Source: Apis mellifera
Taxonomy: Eukaryota > Arthropoda > Insecta > Hymenoptera > Apidae
Reading direction: 5' to 3'
Assembly: GCF_003254395.2 (NCBI RefSeq)
Contig: NC_037650.1
Span: 372,001 to 436,000, forward strand
Length of the DNA: 64,000 bases
Shown here: piece by piece, positions 23,601 to 36,600 of the stretch
How positions within the stretch are numbered: position 1 is the stretch's first letter
Layout: every line of letters begins with the position of its first letter
The notes under the pieces: generated by a model
The model's input: only the letters and a program-made list of their open reading frames with translations
What the model was told of the DNA's origin: nothing
Database searches by the model: none
Translations under genes and position numbers: made by a program

Positions 23601-26080
23601 CTCTTTATTTTAGCTTTTTGAAGAATAACAGAGAGAGTTGTACGAGGGAGAATTTATTTTCCTTTTTCAATTTCTTGCGAACCCGTCGTCCAATCGTGTT
23701 TACCTTCGATCGGTAATTATTATTTATACGATACGATCGAGAACGATGATACTGTGACGTAATATTATCAATGATTCGTTTTTAGAATCGATCATCTCTG
23801 TCAGCCTCGAATCCGAGTAATGTGATTGGTTAATAAAATTTAGTTTCGAGGTAAAATTTACGAAAAGCTGCGCATGAAATCCGATCGACAATTACAAATT
23901 CATATGACTTGATTCCCTTCGAGTGGACCGTTTAAATAATATTCGATTCTCCGCGCAAGATTGATTCGAACAACTTTCTCGAATCGAGGAAAATTAATTT
24001 ATCGATTCTCGTTTATTTTATCCATGAAAATACAAATATTCGCTTTGATTTTAATACATTTTCGTATAAAGTTTCTATCGTGGAAGTGTTTTTAACGCAA
24101 CGGGATGGATAATTGAAATAGGAGGTGGTAGGAAGGTGAGAAATGACTATTAGAAATCTCGAGTTGGGAACCTCGTCGATCGTGTGTAATCACTGTAACT
24201 GCGATTCAATTGATCCGCAACCGTGATTGTGGAAGGAAGTCGACTTTTTTCGATTTGAACACCGTGACAGTGTTGTTTAAAAATGGACGTACAAATTTTT
24301 GGAAAAATTATTCTATAATCGACAATATAACCGCGAATTGTTAATCGTGATGCAACGTGTTTAAAATTAGAATATAAAAGATACATTTAAAATCATCTGC
24401 AAATAGGAGCAGGAGAATTTTTAAATTAATTATTAAAATTGCAAATGTGTGTGAAAATAATTGGAATAAAAGTGAATTTTCATCTCTCTCTTTTTTCCTA
24501 AAAAAAAAAAAAAAGAAAAGAAAAATTTATTTTGATTTTAAAAAGTGACTCGACAGTGAAACGTATAAAATAATAGTTAAAAAATGATATATATTTCAGT
24601 TTGATATTTTTTAATTCGATCCACGAGATAATTGCGTTCCATTTTAATTCACGTTGGAAATCTAATTTTCTGACGATGGAAATCTAATTTTAGAACGATC
24701 GATGAAAATCTAGTTTTTTTTTTTTTCTTATCGGTCTGCTCAAATTTTCACAAGAGAAGAAATTATTATGATTTTAATAAATCTTTGTAAAAACTTTCCA
24801 TCGAATTGAATCCATGATCGGATTTGTACAACGTTAATTTTATATCCCTTTAGACTGTTAATATTCGATATAAATTTTATCATGAATATTTGCGCGATTA
24901 AACGATAATAACAAAGGATAAAGGAACGATGATTTTTATATAAGTTATAAATATTTTATTTCCTTTCTTAACGCGATACAACGTTGGAGAAAAATCGTTT
25001 CTCTGAAAATGCAGTTGTTGGTGTATGATGAATAATACCTGTAAGCTATACGGTATATACAGGGTAAGTCAACATTTGCTACGAGCCGATATCTCTTAAA
25101 TGAAACGAAATATCGAAAAACAGCTTATTCTCGAGGGATCTTCGAGAAGAAATTCTTCCAGATGGAGTACCTTTTTCCTACTGTTCAAGGTTATCTCTCT
25201 TCTAACCAATATCTAACTGAAATTTAGAAAAGGATCGCTAGAAAATTGTATTTTTTTAATCGTGGAAAATGTAATTGGAACGATATCTCGAAGAGAAAAA
25301 TAAAGAAATAAGTTATTCTATGATAAATTATATTTCAAGATTGAATCCGACTATTTTCTTATAAGATATATATTTAAAATTCGACACAATGTGTAATTTA
25401 ACATTAATAAAGAACTTCCATCGCGAAAATACAAATATAATATGAAAAAAAATATTATTTTCTCCAATTTTAATCATCTTTGTCATATGTCATTGATTTG
25501 TTGTTAAAAATATTTTTTTCAAAACAGTTTAAGTTAGACCAAATTGAATGAGTTACATCGATTATTGCTATGAACAATCGATTTGTTGAGTCAAATCTTT
25601 GATCAATTGTTTTTAATAAATAATCTATTCATTTTTATACGTCTTTAAATTTTCCAAAAATCCAAAGATAAAACGAGGAAGAGGAAAATATGTTAGATTA
25701 AAAAAAAAGATGAAAAAGGAGAAGTGTTAATCCGTATTTTTTATACAGCGATTAATAATCTGCACTGAAATTTTCATTCTTTTATTCTTTATTACATTTT
25801 TATACATTTATATCTACGATAATTTATTTTTGAAAACGTGTCGATTATATAAATATAATCTTCATTTTTATTATAATTTTTGAAGAAACTAATAATAATT
25901 AATAATTAAAAGGAAAAAGAAAAACGTTTTGAAATAAATTTTTCATCCAAAAAAGGAAATGAAAATTGATGAGATTGATGAACAACTTGGAAAAAAAAAT
26001 ACCTTTTCGCAAATTAAATATAGAAAGTTCTCTTTCATGATCTTGAAATATGTTGCATCATTTTCACCAACTTCTTTCCT
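23601..26080. other. AT-rich stretch with short repeats and a possible transposon end
   Basis: A 78-codon ATG frame on the minus strand (24150-24386) is unrecognised. It contains a triple short repeat (24655-24716) and an ACAGGGTAAGTC motif at 25060-25071 resembling insect DNA-transposon ends. No gene supported. Confidence 0.4.
24655..24716. repeat. Short tandem repeat, three diverged units
   Basis: Units at 24655-24676, 24677-24702 and 24703-24716 share TG(G/A)AAATCTA(A/G)TTT. This is a local slippage-type duplication. Confidence 0.6.
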
Positions 26081-27240
26081 CGTACAATAGCTTTAGAATG
26101 GCTTTTGATTTCGAGTTATTCGCAACAAAGGCTCCAGCACGAATAATCTCTTCTCCGTCTCACGCATGGCACTTTGCACAAATCGTATTCAATCGTATTC
26201 AATCTCTTTCGTTTCAATGAAAATCTTTGATCGAGGACTCATCTCAAACGACGGAAATCCGTTGGATAATAAGAGATATCTCGTAACTAGTACAATGCGT
26301 TCTCTCTCTCTCTTTCTCTTTCTCTGATCGAAAAAATCGAAATAATAAAAACACGACGATTCGGAAAGAAAATATCGAATTCGGGTTATTAAAATGGCGC
26401 ACAATTAACGAAAATGCCGCAAGCTTAATTTCCGTTTCACGCGGAGAAGCCTGGACAAACGCAACAATAGCAGCAATTACCACTACTAGATTCTGATCAT
26501 CATCATCATTAAGGATTGTGTATCGGCTGCTTGATTACATATACACAGTTTTACTAGTCGAACGCGCTTAAATCGATTTATGCAACTACAACACAGGGGG
26601 CCCTCCCTTAATTAATTTATCGGTCCTTCGCCCCGATAAAAGCCGACCATTTTGTAAATATTCAACGATAATTGGCAAGAGAAAGGAATATAATGAGTGC
26701 TCGAAATGAAAATATTATTGTTCCCTTGTAATTAGTTGAGTCGAGTATAAACGAGATATCGTTAATCCTTTAAATCAGTCGATTCGTAATTACGATCGAA
26801 TTATACCGCTTATGAGATTATAAGTTATATACAAGTTATAATTTATGGTAGCATAGAACGTCAGCATTAAATGTCATCGTTAAATTTTAATTTTTTCCCC
26901 TTATTTTCCCTATAATTCCCAAGAATTTAATCCCAGTAAATATTTAAATATCCATTTTTATCTATTTTGAATGTAAATTTCAGATCTCTTCAGATCCTTT
27001 CGAAACATCAGAAACAATCTTTAAAATTCATTCGATTAATTTATAAAGATGATACGAAGATGCATTTAACACAACTACATCATTTTAAAACGAAATAACA
27101 CTATATTAAATGGAAAAATCCTCTTAACACTCAGTTCCAATTCATAATCCTACGAGTATTAAAAGGAGACGTTGATTCCAAGAACCGATTTCCCATTAAT
27201 GTTCGAGTTAATCGAATCGACATTCGCGTTAACAGCCTTT
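26081..27240. other. Island with palindrome, then AT-rich
   Basis: About 26400-26660 is CpG-rich with a perfect 12-bp palindrome TAAATCGATTTA (26569-26580), TTAATTAATTTATCGG near 26608 and GATAAAAG near 26635. A TC-dinucleotide tract lies at about 26300-26325. The remainder is AT-rich. No gene. Confidence 0.35.
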
Positions 27241-27760
27241 GATGTCGAATTCGAAGTCACTTTACGAGATGAATGTAAAAAAAAAAAAAAAAAAAATCGT
27301 TTAATAAACGCCAATTCGAGGAAATTATTCGTCGTTCTCTAGCCGACACAATAAGCAAATTATCCGTTCGCGTGCTCTCAAGGAAAAGGAGACGAAACGG
27401 CGAGGAGGAGAAGGAGCACGTGGAGGACAACGAAGTGCACGGGATCATCTGAAATTTGATTGAAATGAAAGAGGAAGGCTCGATCGAGGCATCGACGTTC
27501 CGCCCAGAGCCCTTTCAACTAAATTAAAGTCAATCGATAAATTCAATAATGTTAAATTGTTCCTTGCATAATGAACGAAACCGATACGCTTTTGTCGATC
27601 GATGTTAGATCCGAGATGGCACGCGACTAAGGAAGGGAAATTGAGCGATCTGAAAATATCGTGCAATAATCGTTCAATTTCGAAGATGGAGAAATAAAAA
27701 AGCGTTCGAGTAAAAGGAGTGAGCGAAAGGGAAGGGATAGTAATATGGTCCCCTTACGAT
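27241..27760. other. 20-A run followed by a CpG-rich patch
   Basis: The A20 homopolymer at about 27277-27296 is followed by a CpG-rich block to 27700, open on the minus strand in two short unrecognised frames. No gene supported. Confidence 0.35.
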
Positions 27761-30530
27761 TGTCCATATTACAACAAAGATGTTCAACAGAAGAAGTTAG
27801 AAGTGTGATTTTATAATTTAATAAATTTACGTTATCTATGTTAAATTTATGTGTATATATTTTAGTAAAAAAAAAAAATACATGTATTAAAGTATATTGT
27901 AATATATTTGATAAGAAATGTAAATCATTCTTGATTAAATGGATAAATATTTCTTCAAGATCCGAGAAAAATTATATAATTGATTTTTTGTTAGGCTCAT
28001 TTCTGTAAAATTCAAAAAAATATTATAATTCAATCGAATTATTTTTCTTTCACTTTTATCACAGATATATTTATTAATTTTTATTAATCTGTATACATTT
28101 CATATAAAAATTTAAAGCAATTTAAATTATGATTATAAAATTGGAGATTGGAGACGGTTTATGAAGAGTATAGATAATATTACGAAGGAAGAGTGCTCGA
28201 GAAGAACCTCAAGATAAAATATTGTTTGTTAGAGTGATACGATTGGAGGTATCTTGGGATGAGATTTTCCAATCGATGCCAATTTCACCATCATTCTCGA
28301 AAAAATTTATGACAAACGCTCAATTTTTCTAAGAACAACGGATTTTTTTCAAATTTTTTGTAAATCAGAATTCATTTATCGATACGAGAAATTTATAAAA
28401 TTAAAACAACTTTTTCGAAAAATACAGAATTTATTTCATCATTATAAATGAATGAACTTTACATTTGAACTTTATAATTATTTTACAATAAACATTTTAC
28501 AATAAATCAATTTTCGCTAAATAATTTCAGGAATTAGGGAATTGGAATTAACACTATATGAATTATCAAATTTTTATTAAGATCACTTATACAATTTTAT
28601 TTCAAATAAATAAAATGTAATTTCTTGATAAGTCGATAGAAGATAAAAGTATTTAACATCATGTTATACACGTATGAACTGAAAATTTTAAAGATACTGA
28701 AATTTTAACACTGGTATGGGATTAAATTGTAATACTTTGCTATAATTTACAATATCCTTCCTTTTTGGTACGAATATCCTAGTCCTTATGGACTTTATCA
28801 CCTACACGAGGTCTTAACATTATATATGAAAGAAAAGAAACTTTGAAAGATTAATTAGATTATTATTTCATTAGACGAATTCACTAGCGAAATCTTCCAT
28901 CTTCTTTTTCTTCTTCTTTCTTCTTCGTCTCTCCGTTCACCATGTCACATCATTATACACCAATTTAAAAAAAAATATCTGATCTTTTAATACGATATTT
29001 TTTACTAGAGTATAACTTATTGTTAGGCGATTAACTTGCTACGTTACAATTTGCTTCAATTTACTACATTACTGGTATTTTTCCAATCATACTTAAACTT
29101 TATTGCTTCGTTCCAAATACGTTTTAATCATGGCCACGATTGCATCACAATTCACCATGCATGCAAACTCTCCATTAGTTACTATCGATTGCTGTAAAAG
29201 AATTTGCATATTATTAAGGATTATTAGAAAGATACAGAAATGCGGAAATACGGATTTTTTTTTTCACGTGTAATAATATACCGAAAGAAATTTTATATAT
29301 AATAAATTAATTAAAATATACTTTATTTAATGTAATTGTTATGAACTGTAATTGAAACTATTCTCTACACTTAATATCCACAGGATCAATCAGTATATGG
29401 AAATTATTCTATTATATTTGTCCAAAGTGTCTTAAATATATTTTGTATCTTATAAAGTGTTTAAAAGTTTATTATTATATATAAGATTTTAAAACTATAA
29501 TCTATTCAAAGGAGGTGAAGTTTAACAAAAAGATCTGATTATATGATTTATATTATGATGATATTAATTCTGACTAATAAGACTTTTTCTAGAACAATTT
29601 TTAGCATTTGTTCCTATCTTTAAAATTAATTTTTTAAAAGTATTCTATGAATATATTAACATTTTGGATATATATATATATATACTAATTGAATGCATAT
29701 ATATTATCTGCATGTTAATATATATAGAATTATAAGTTAATATATTTACAATAAATTTATATATTTATATTGCTTCTAAAATTGAAGATATCTAAAGGAA
29801 GCCATATAAATATCTTCTGAATTTTAGTACAAGTTAAACTAAAATTGAAAACTGAGAAGATTGGAATATTTTTTTATTGTCTTGGAAAAAACAAAAATTA
29901 AGAACTATTCAGTTTCTCGTATCCAAAAGTAAATTTATCATGTTTGTGTGTTTTTTTTTCTATTTTTATTTAATACATTTCTGAAAAACCTGATTTATAT
30001 TCTGATTTATATCTTTTACACGGTTAGTTCAAGAATAAAAATATTCAATTTTGACTCATGTTGAAATAATTTATTCTGTATTAATAATCATTATCATTTA
30101 ATATGAAACGCAAAATATAAAATAAGAAATATTGTTCAGCTCTTGTTTCATCTTATCCACTAAAAAATATTTAATTTTAACAATACGTACAAGCATTATT
30201 CCTAGTCTGATTATATTGGATCATTACACATCTATACGTACAATTAATTTAATAATTTTCTATAATTTGTATATAACTGAAAAAATTTAGTTTCTCATCT
30301 TAAAATTATATCTTAATTAGTAATCGTGATGTTATTAAAATATTTTAATTCGTAACTAATATATTAGAAATACATCATTAAAAAAAAAATAGAAACAAAA
30401 AAATGATCGAAATCGTTGACGATAAATTCTTTTATTCTTGCGATTTAATCGCGTTTCCCCAATTAAAAAGAAGAAAAAAAAAACAAAGACAGATACATCG
30501 TAAGGAACAAAAATTATTCGTTCCCATCAG
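27761..30530. other. AT-rich stretch; one possible terminal exon
   Basis: Apart from the minus-strand candidate at 29093-29209, nothing coding is supported. It contains a TA repeat at about 29670-29686 and a doubled TGATTTATAT motif near 29990-30010. Confidence 0.45.
29093..29209 (-). CDS. Possible terminal exon or 38-codon microORF
   Basis: On the minus strand an ATG at 29209 opens 38 codons to a TAA at 29093. The last 32 codons (29191 down to 29093) immediately follow TTCTTTTACAG, a good splice-acceptor match. The segment could therefore instead be the final coding exon of a gene whose other exons I cannot find. The peptide is protein-like for so AT-rich a region: GEFACMVNCDAIVAMIKTYL followed by ERSNKV, with an apparent amphipathic helix in the second half. 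I do not recognise the family. No upstream exon was identified between 29210 and 33000. The alternative is a chance frame. Confidence 0.2.
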   Translation of the reverse strand: MQILLQQSIVTNGEFACMVNCDAIVAMIKTYLERSNKV

Positions 30531-30860
30531 ACTTTAATCAAGCCACGTTGAACAAAACGCGGTTAAACGGACGCGGTTTTAGAAAGGGTAGATGATTTAT
30601 TATGAAAAAAGCGAGTCGGTTTCCCACAGCGAGCGCGGGTCTCGACCGATGAAGAATCGTGTTCACGGCACGCTTTGCGGAGCGCATCAATTGTCATGTG
30701 GCCCACGATTCCCGCCAAGCAACAGGAACAGGAACTACGCTTTAAACCTATTTTGATTGGAATCCCTTTCGCCCTGGAGCCTAATGTCTGCCGCAAGAAA
30801 AGGAACATCGAGGTATACACAAAGTGCACTAATTTCCTCTCTCGTCGATTTTGTACGATT
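30531..30860. promoter_or_regulatory. CpG-rich island, open on both strands
   Basis: Complex GC-richer sequence with unrecognised frames on both strands (plus 30675-30863; minus 30808 to 30563 from its first ATG). The plus strand has a donor-like CGAG/GTATAC near 30812 and the minus strand an acceptor-like CTTTTCTTGCGGCAG near 30790. With no homology I cannot choose between exon and regulatory element. Confidence 0.25.
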
Positions 30861-30866
30861 TGAACT

Positions 30867-31085
30867 TCACTTTCAACGATTATGTTCGATTCTAGCTATT
30901 TATTGGTTGTAGATTGTAACACAGTTGCAGGCAGAAAATTTGTATTGCATCAAGATTGGTATTTCTTTAATTTCGATTTCATTTTCAACGATTATGTTCT
31001 ATTTTAATTATCATTAACTATAAATTGCAATATAATTCCAGGCAGAAAATTTGTATTGCATCAAGATTGATATTTATTTAATTTC
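30867..31085. repeat. Head-to-tail duplication, 111-112-bp unit
   Basis: Copy 1 (about 30867-30970) and copy 2 (about 30979-31085) share TTCAACGATTATGTTC and a long identical block beginning GGCAGAAAATTTGTATTGCA (30930/31041). Both copies keep a CAG dinucleotide-acceptor-like end before GCAGAAAAT (TTGCAG and TTCCAG). The middle of the unit is more diverged than the ends. Confidence 0.7.
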
Positions 31086-31219
31086 GAATTCTAATAATTT
31101 GACTTGTATATGTATTAGAGAAGAAAATATTCAAAAAATTATCATTCTTCGTATTTCGTATTATTAGAAATCTAATAGAAATATTCTATGTGATGGTAGG
31201 ATTACTTCAAAAAAATTCA

Positions 31220-31520
31220 AAGAGCAACTAAATCTTTTCCATTATCCATTTTGTCTCCAGAATCGATCTTTCATGAATGAATATTAACATTCGCCCAAGT
31301 TGGGAATAGCGAACCTCTTCAAACTCTATCTTCCCTCCATCGAGATCAAACATTCGAACTCTTCGATCGATTCCCCTTCGATCCATATGCGAATCCCGCG
31401 GGATGTGGGAAACAGTGGCGATGCAAATATGCAAATATTTGAACTGCCTAGTGAACATGTGGGCGCGGGAACGAGCATCGAGTCACGTCACGCGAAGTCA
31501 TAGTTAAGAAAACATATTGG
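31220..31520. promoter_or_regulatory. CpG-rich island with tandem POU octamers
   Basis: GC-richer block containing the perfect tandem octamer at 31421-31436 and a CRE-like pair GTCACGTCACGCG near 31482-31494. Short frames on both strands are unrecognised. An enhancer-type role is inferred from known POU and CREB core motifs. Confidence 0.35.
31421..31436 (+). promoter_or_regulatory. Perfect tandem POU octamer ATGCAAAT x2
   Basis: Two directly abutting copies of ATGCAAAT, the known core of POU-homeodomain (Oct) binding. The direct head-to-tail arrangement could accommodate two POU proteins side by side. Binding is inferred. Confidence 0.4.
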
Positions 31521-33410
31521 TAACGAGAGTGATAAATTGTGGAAAGATATCCACGAGCATTCCTTTATTCCCCCTTTTTGGTCGAACTTTTAGTTTGAGC
31601 AGAGAGAATTCTCGGTTTATGGCAATTATGACGAACGAAAGAAATTGATCTTTTGATAAACGTCGTAACTCGTGTCAATGTTTTCATTGAAATTCAACCT
31701 AAAGTTATAGCGTTTTGAATTCGAATTTTGAACTTGTCCATTATGGATAGCAGTCGTGTGAGTGAACGAGGAAAATTGACATATTCGTTTGCGTGTCGTG
31801 AATTTTTTATCAAAATCTTCTTTAAATAACATAAATGTGAAAAAATGCCAGTTTTAGATATATAAGTTTGTGAATTTTTAATAGAAAATTTTGAAACAAA
31901 AAAGATTGATGAGAAAAGGCTAATCGATTGATTTGTTTCCCAGATTTCTAGATATAAAAATTAATCATTTATTAATCTTATTCCAAAAATTTATCTCCGT
32001 TTTTTTTTTATATAATTAAACTTGAATAACGAAGTCTGAAAACAATACATTATATATCGAAAATAATACAATTATTTAATTTTGTAATTCTTGTTTCAAA
32101 TCATTCTAGATATAATCATTTATTCTTTTATCCAAGTATATTCGTATTTGACTATGAAAATTTGATCAAAAAAATAATTTTTCTCGAAAAAACAATCCAA
32201 TTGCACGGAACGAGAGAAACCACCTATCACGCCCAGCTACATTTGCACCTAACTAGTTTTACCAAACGATTCTCGTTAAACGAATACGCGCATCCAAGGA
32301 TTCCAAGTTCCCTTCGAAGCAGAAGATATACCTCCCCTTTCCAATTTACTCTCTTGGGTCAGCGGGAGTTTGATTAAAAATAACTAAACCCGTATTCTGG
32401 GTGTTCTTAAATAGGTCCACCAAAAATACCACTCTTATAAGCCTTGCGAATCAACTCGATTCGAGGCAGTATTTTTAATAACGCGTGAGCGTTTGAAATA
32501 AAAATCACGATTTATGGAACAATTTTTTTTATATATAATTGATATTGTAAAAAAATGAGACTCGTTTCTTAATTCTCTATTGAAATTAAACAATGTAAAG
32601 TTTAACGCGTCGTGGATTAAATTTGTAAGATTAATAGAGATCGAAAATATTAATGCAAAACGTTTTTTTCGAAATAAATAATAATTAATAATAATATTTG
32701 GTAGAAAAGAAAGATTATTTAAATTCGTTTATCAAATTATACGTGCTATACGTGATGATTAATGTGACTTAACTTTTAAAAAAAGGCTGTACACTTTGAG
32801 AAGAAATTTTAAAGAGAAGTTGAAGAAGCTGCATCCTATATTTTTGACATACAATACTTTGTTACGAAGAGCTATCAACTTGCTTGTCACGTTACGAACT
32901 ATGTTGCACCACTATATCATGCATTCACCCTCGTATACATCATTTCTCCATTTATTTTATACGTCTTGGAAACCACATTTCGCATGAACCGTACACGAAA
33001 CTCATTCTATTCTTTCTCTGTTCAATTCTCGCGGTTTATTCCTTTGAATATTTGAATAAAATGCATCACGAATACCGTTATACTATACAATTCCATTACA
33101 TTTTTATTCTGTATAGTTTTTAGTCTAACTAAAAAAAAAAAAAAAAATGAAATATTCATTTTAATTATATCGCGTATATACTATTTCTGTCCATAGTCCA
33201 TCTAATCTTCTATGCTTCTATATCTAATTCTAGAATTTTTCGTGAGATCTAATAAAAAATTACTTTTCTAATCATTTCATATTATCGTTATTCATTTCAT
33301 ATTATCGTTATATATCACCGAATATAAAACAGAGAAAGAAATTGCCGAAAGAATGTTCCAAAATTACAGAGTTCGATTCTGATAGTTATATTCGAGTGAA
33401 AAAAGCTCGA
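31521..33410. other. Mostly AT-rich stretch
   Basis: A mildly CpG-rich patch at about 32190-32470 has an unrecognised frame. There is a 17-A run at 33131-33147 and a perfect 20-bp tandem pair at 33272-33311. No gene supported. Confidence 0.45.
33272..33311. repeat. Perfect 20-bp tandem duplication
   Basis: TCATTTCATATTATCGTTAT occurs twice back to back (33272-33291 and 33292-33311), a recent replication-slippage type event. Confidence 0.9.
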
Positions 33411-33620
33411 TGTTTCCACAGAGGTCGATGAAAGCGCGAAGACAAAGAGGTGAGGTGGAGAAAGCTACCGACCAACTCCCCCCTTGATGTGTGTATTTAA
33501 TCGAGAAGAGGAAGTTGGCCGCGCCTTCCGTTCAAACACCGACCGCGCCTAAGAATTCGAATTTGATGCTTTAATCCGTGTCTCGACGGCTTCGTGTCAA
33601 AGTGTGATTAAAAATAACCA
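33411..33620. promoter_or_regulatory. CpG-rich island
   Basis: Short GC-richer patch with GGCCGCGCC near 33519 and GACCGCGCC near 33541, and no open frame. Possible regulatory element by composition only. Confidence 0.2.
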
Positions 33621-36600
33621 TGGATCGAAATAAATAATAAAGAAAATTATTGTTCATGACAAATTTCTGTAAAATTTGAATATTTCGATTGATTTTATAA
33701 GAAGGAAATATATCATTGGATTGTTGCAAATGTATAATATAATACGAGTTAATAATAAATTAATTATTTTGATATTTTCTTATATCATTATATATAAAAA
33801 AATTAATATTCCATGATTGTTATAATATATTAAAATGTTTGTAGTTAATAAGAATTTTCTTAATGTATATTTACGTAATAATTAATGGAATTCGTATGCT
33901 ATTATTTAAAAATATATTGTAATTTTAATAAAAACTTAAACAAATATATGATAAAATTAAAAAACATTTTTGAAAATGAATTCCATCGTTATTGGTTTTA
34001 AATAGATAGATCTTTCTGAATTAGTATCGATAATCTATTAGATATATTCTTCATTTGTATTTATAAATCATTTTTATTTCTATAGTTTTAATATAGTTTT
34101 GTAAAATTTAACTTCCTGGAATAAAATTAACGATATTATTTTGATTTTAGTAAAAGCTTAATTATGAATTTATTGAAATTAAATCGTATATTAAATTGGA
34201 AAATAATTTAATTGTTACGAAACTTTCTATTAAATAATATATATAATAAATACACAACATGTATTACAAAATTTTTCAATAATATAAAACGATGTTATAC
34301 ATTTCGAATATAATTTAATTTTCCAATAAAATATTTAAAATTAAAATTATCACAATTTTATTGAAATGCATAAATATAATAAAAAGGAAAAAGATTATTA
34401 AGATCATTAATAATTATTGAATCATTATCAAGATAAATGATATTTAATTTAATTATACTTAAATTGCTAATTATTTTGAAGAAAAATAATGCTTTTCGAG
34501 ATATATATCATTTTCATATGTAAAAAAATGTATAAAAAATTAACAAATAACTCAACAAATATCGATATTACGATTTTGGAATTATGATTTTTTTTTTCAC
34601 ACATTTTTAACGATGTTGTAAAATATTCCAACACAAATTGTGCTCAATTGTAAGCATCGATAATTTATCAAGGATTATCAATGTATTGTTGAAAAAATCA
34701 TGATTATAATAATTAATAATAAAATTAATCGAATTTTTATTCCTGATTTATAATATATTATCCAAAATGAATCGGAAACAGAAAATCAGATATCATCAAT
34801 ATATATTTACAATGGCTGTAATGTAATTTTGTTACTAAAGTTTAATAAATTTTGATAGATTAAAGTTTGATAATTTATGATTATTTTTTAATGAAAAAAC
34901 AATTTGTTATAATTTTCATAATTTATTTCACTTAAGCATGTTGAGATATATGAAATGGAAAGAATTTTTATAAAAATCCACATTTCGAATTCGAGAGTAT
35001 GAAAAATAAATACGAAGATCTAAAGAGAAATCAAGAAAAACAATTCTCCAGTTCCTCTTTTCTCTTCCATTTCACTTCGCGGTACTTTCATCCGAACAAA
35101 TGAATGTTATTGTTTTTAAAGTTTTCCGCTCAACTCTGGAACAATATTCGTCATTACATACCATGACGAATTTCAATGCATCGATTATGTCAGCGAAAAC
35201 AAAGATTATATTATAAGATTATATTAAGATAAAAACATTTACTATTCCTAATATATCTATTAGACAATGAATATAATCCTTATATAACAGAGTAGAAGTA
35301 AAAAAAATATTAAAGAAATCTCAAAGAAAATAATATTTGAAATAACATCTTCAATGTTATTGAATATATGTGTCTGTTGATGTACAATTTTTTTATAAAA
35401 TATTTTAAGTGTTATTTAATCTATTATTAAATTTATATGTATTATATATATTTTATTATTTTATATTTGCATCGAATCATGTTTAAGAATAAAAATTTTA
35501 CAAGTATTGAAAAATATTTGATATTATATTATATTATATATATATTGATATTATATATATACACATATATATTGTCCGCCATATTGTAATATTTTTGGTT
35601 TTTATTGTAATCAAATACGTCTAGGATAAGAGATAGTTATAAATTTTATCCGAAATATACATACTGTGCCAATTGAGAAAATTATGCGCCATCTGCATCT
35701 GCGCGGTCAATTATATCCAGACTTTTATTTTACTTTTATTAAATCAGATGTAAAAATATATACATTTACCGATTAAAATTTACATTTGATTGATTGTGAA
35801 TATGTTTAATTTTATATATATTATATATAGAAGAGGTTTAATTTATAAATCAGTACGTGTAGTAAGTATATACAGTGACTAAGTAGAAGCAATATGTATA
35901 ATAAATTGCTTTTAGAAACCTTCTGATTATAACTTCTTCAGTGTAAAGCAAATTAGTTTTCATCGAAGGTTATTAATCTTACTAAAGCGCTTTAATTATA
36001 CCTCGTTTAGTTATAAATTTAGTGTATATTTCATAAATATCTTCTAATTTCGTTTATTCGTGAAATTATCTTGTAAATTATATGAAGACGGGGGAATTTT
36101 CAGACCAATACTTTATTTAGCTGTAAATCATCACTAGAAATTTCATTTGCAATTGTTCAAATTTTACTCCTAAATATAACGCGTTAACACAATATTTATC
36201 GACGTTTATCTTTATCTTAAATATGGAATTTTTAGAAAGGAAAATCTAAATTAAATTAAGTTGAATAATTTTTAATTATTAATGATTTCACAAAATACTA
36301 GATTAATTAAGATTATTTCTTAATTACAACTCAATATCAGATGTTAAAACTATTTTATTTTATAAATACATTAATTACTATTATGTTTCATTGGACAAAA
36401 ATTTCTTGAAATTTATTTCCCAATTTCGTAGATCGTAGATTTTTCCTCATTCATAATATTGTATTTAAAAAACGATACTTAAAGAAACCTTCGTGATTTT
36501 TACAATCGAGATCTATCCACGAAAAGTAGACTCGATGTTGGATTACAATGTAACATGTTCGAAATTTGTGCAAGCATTTCCAATTAAACGATCCCCTTCC

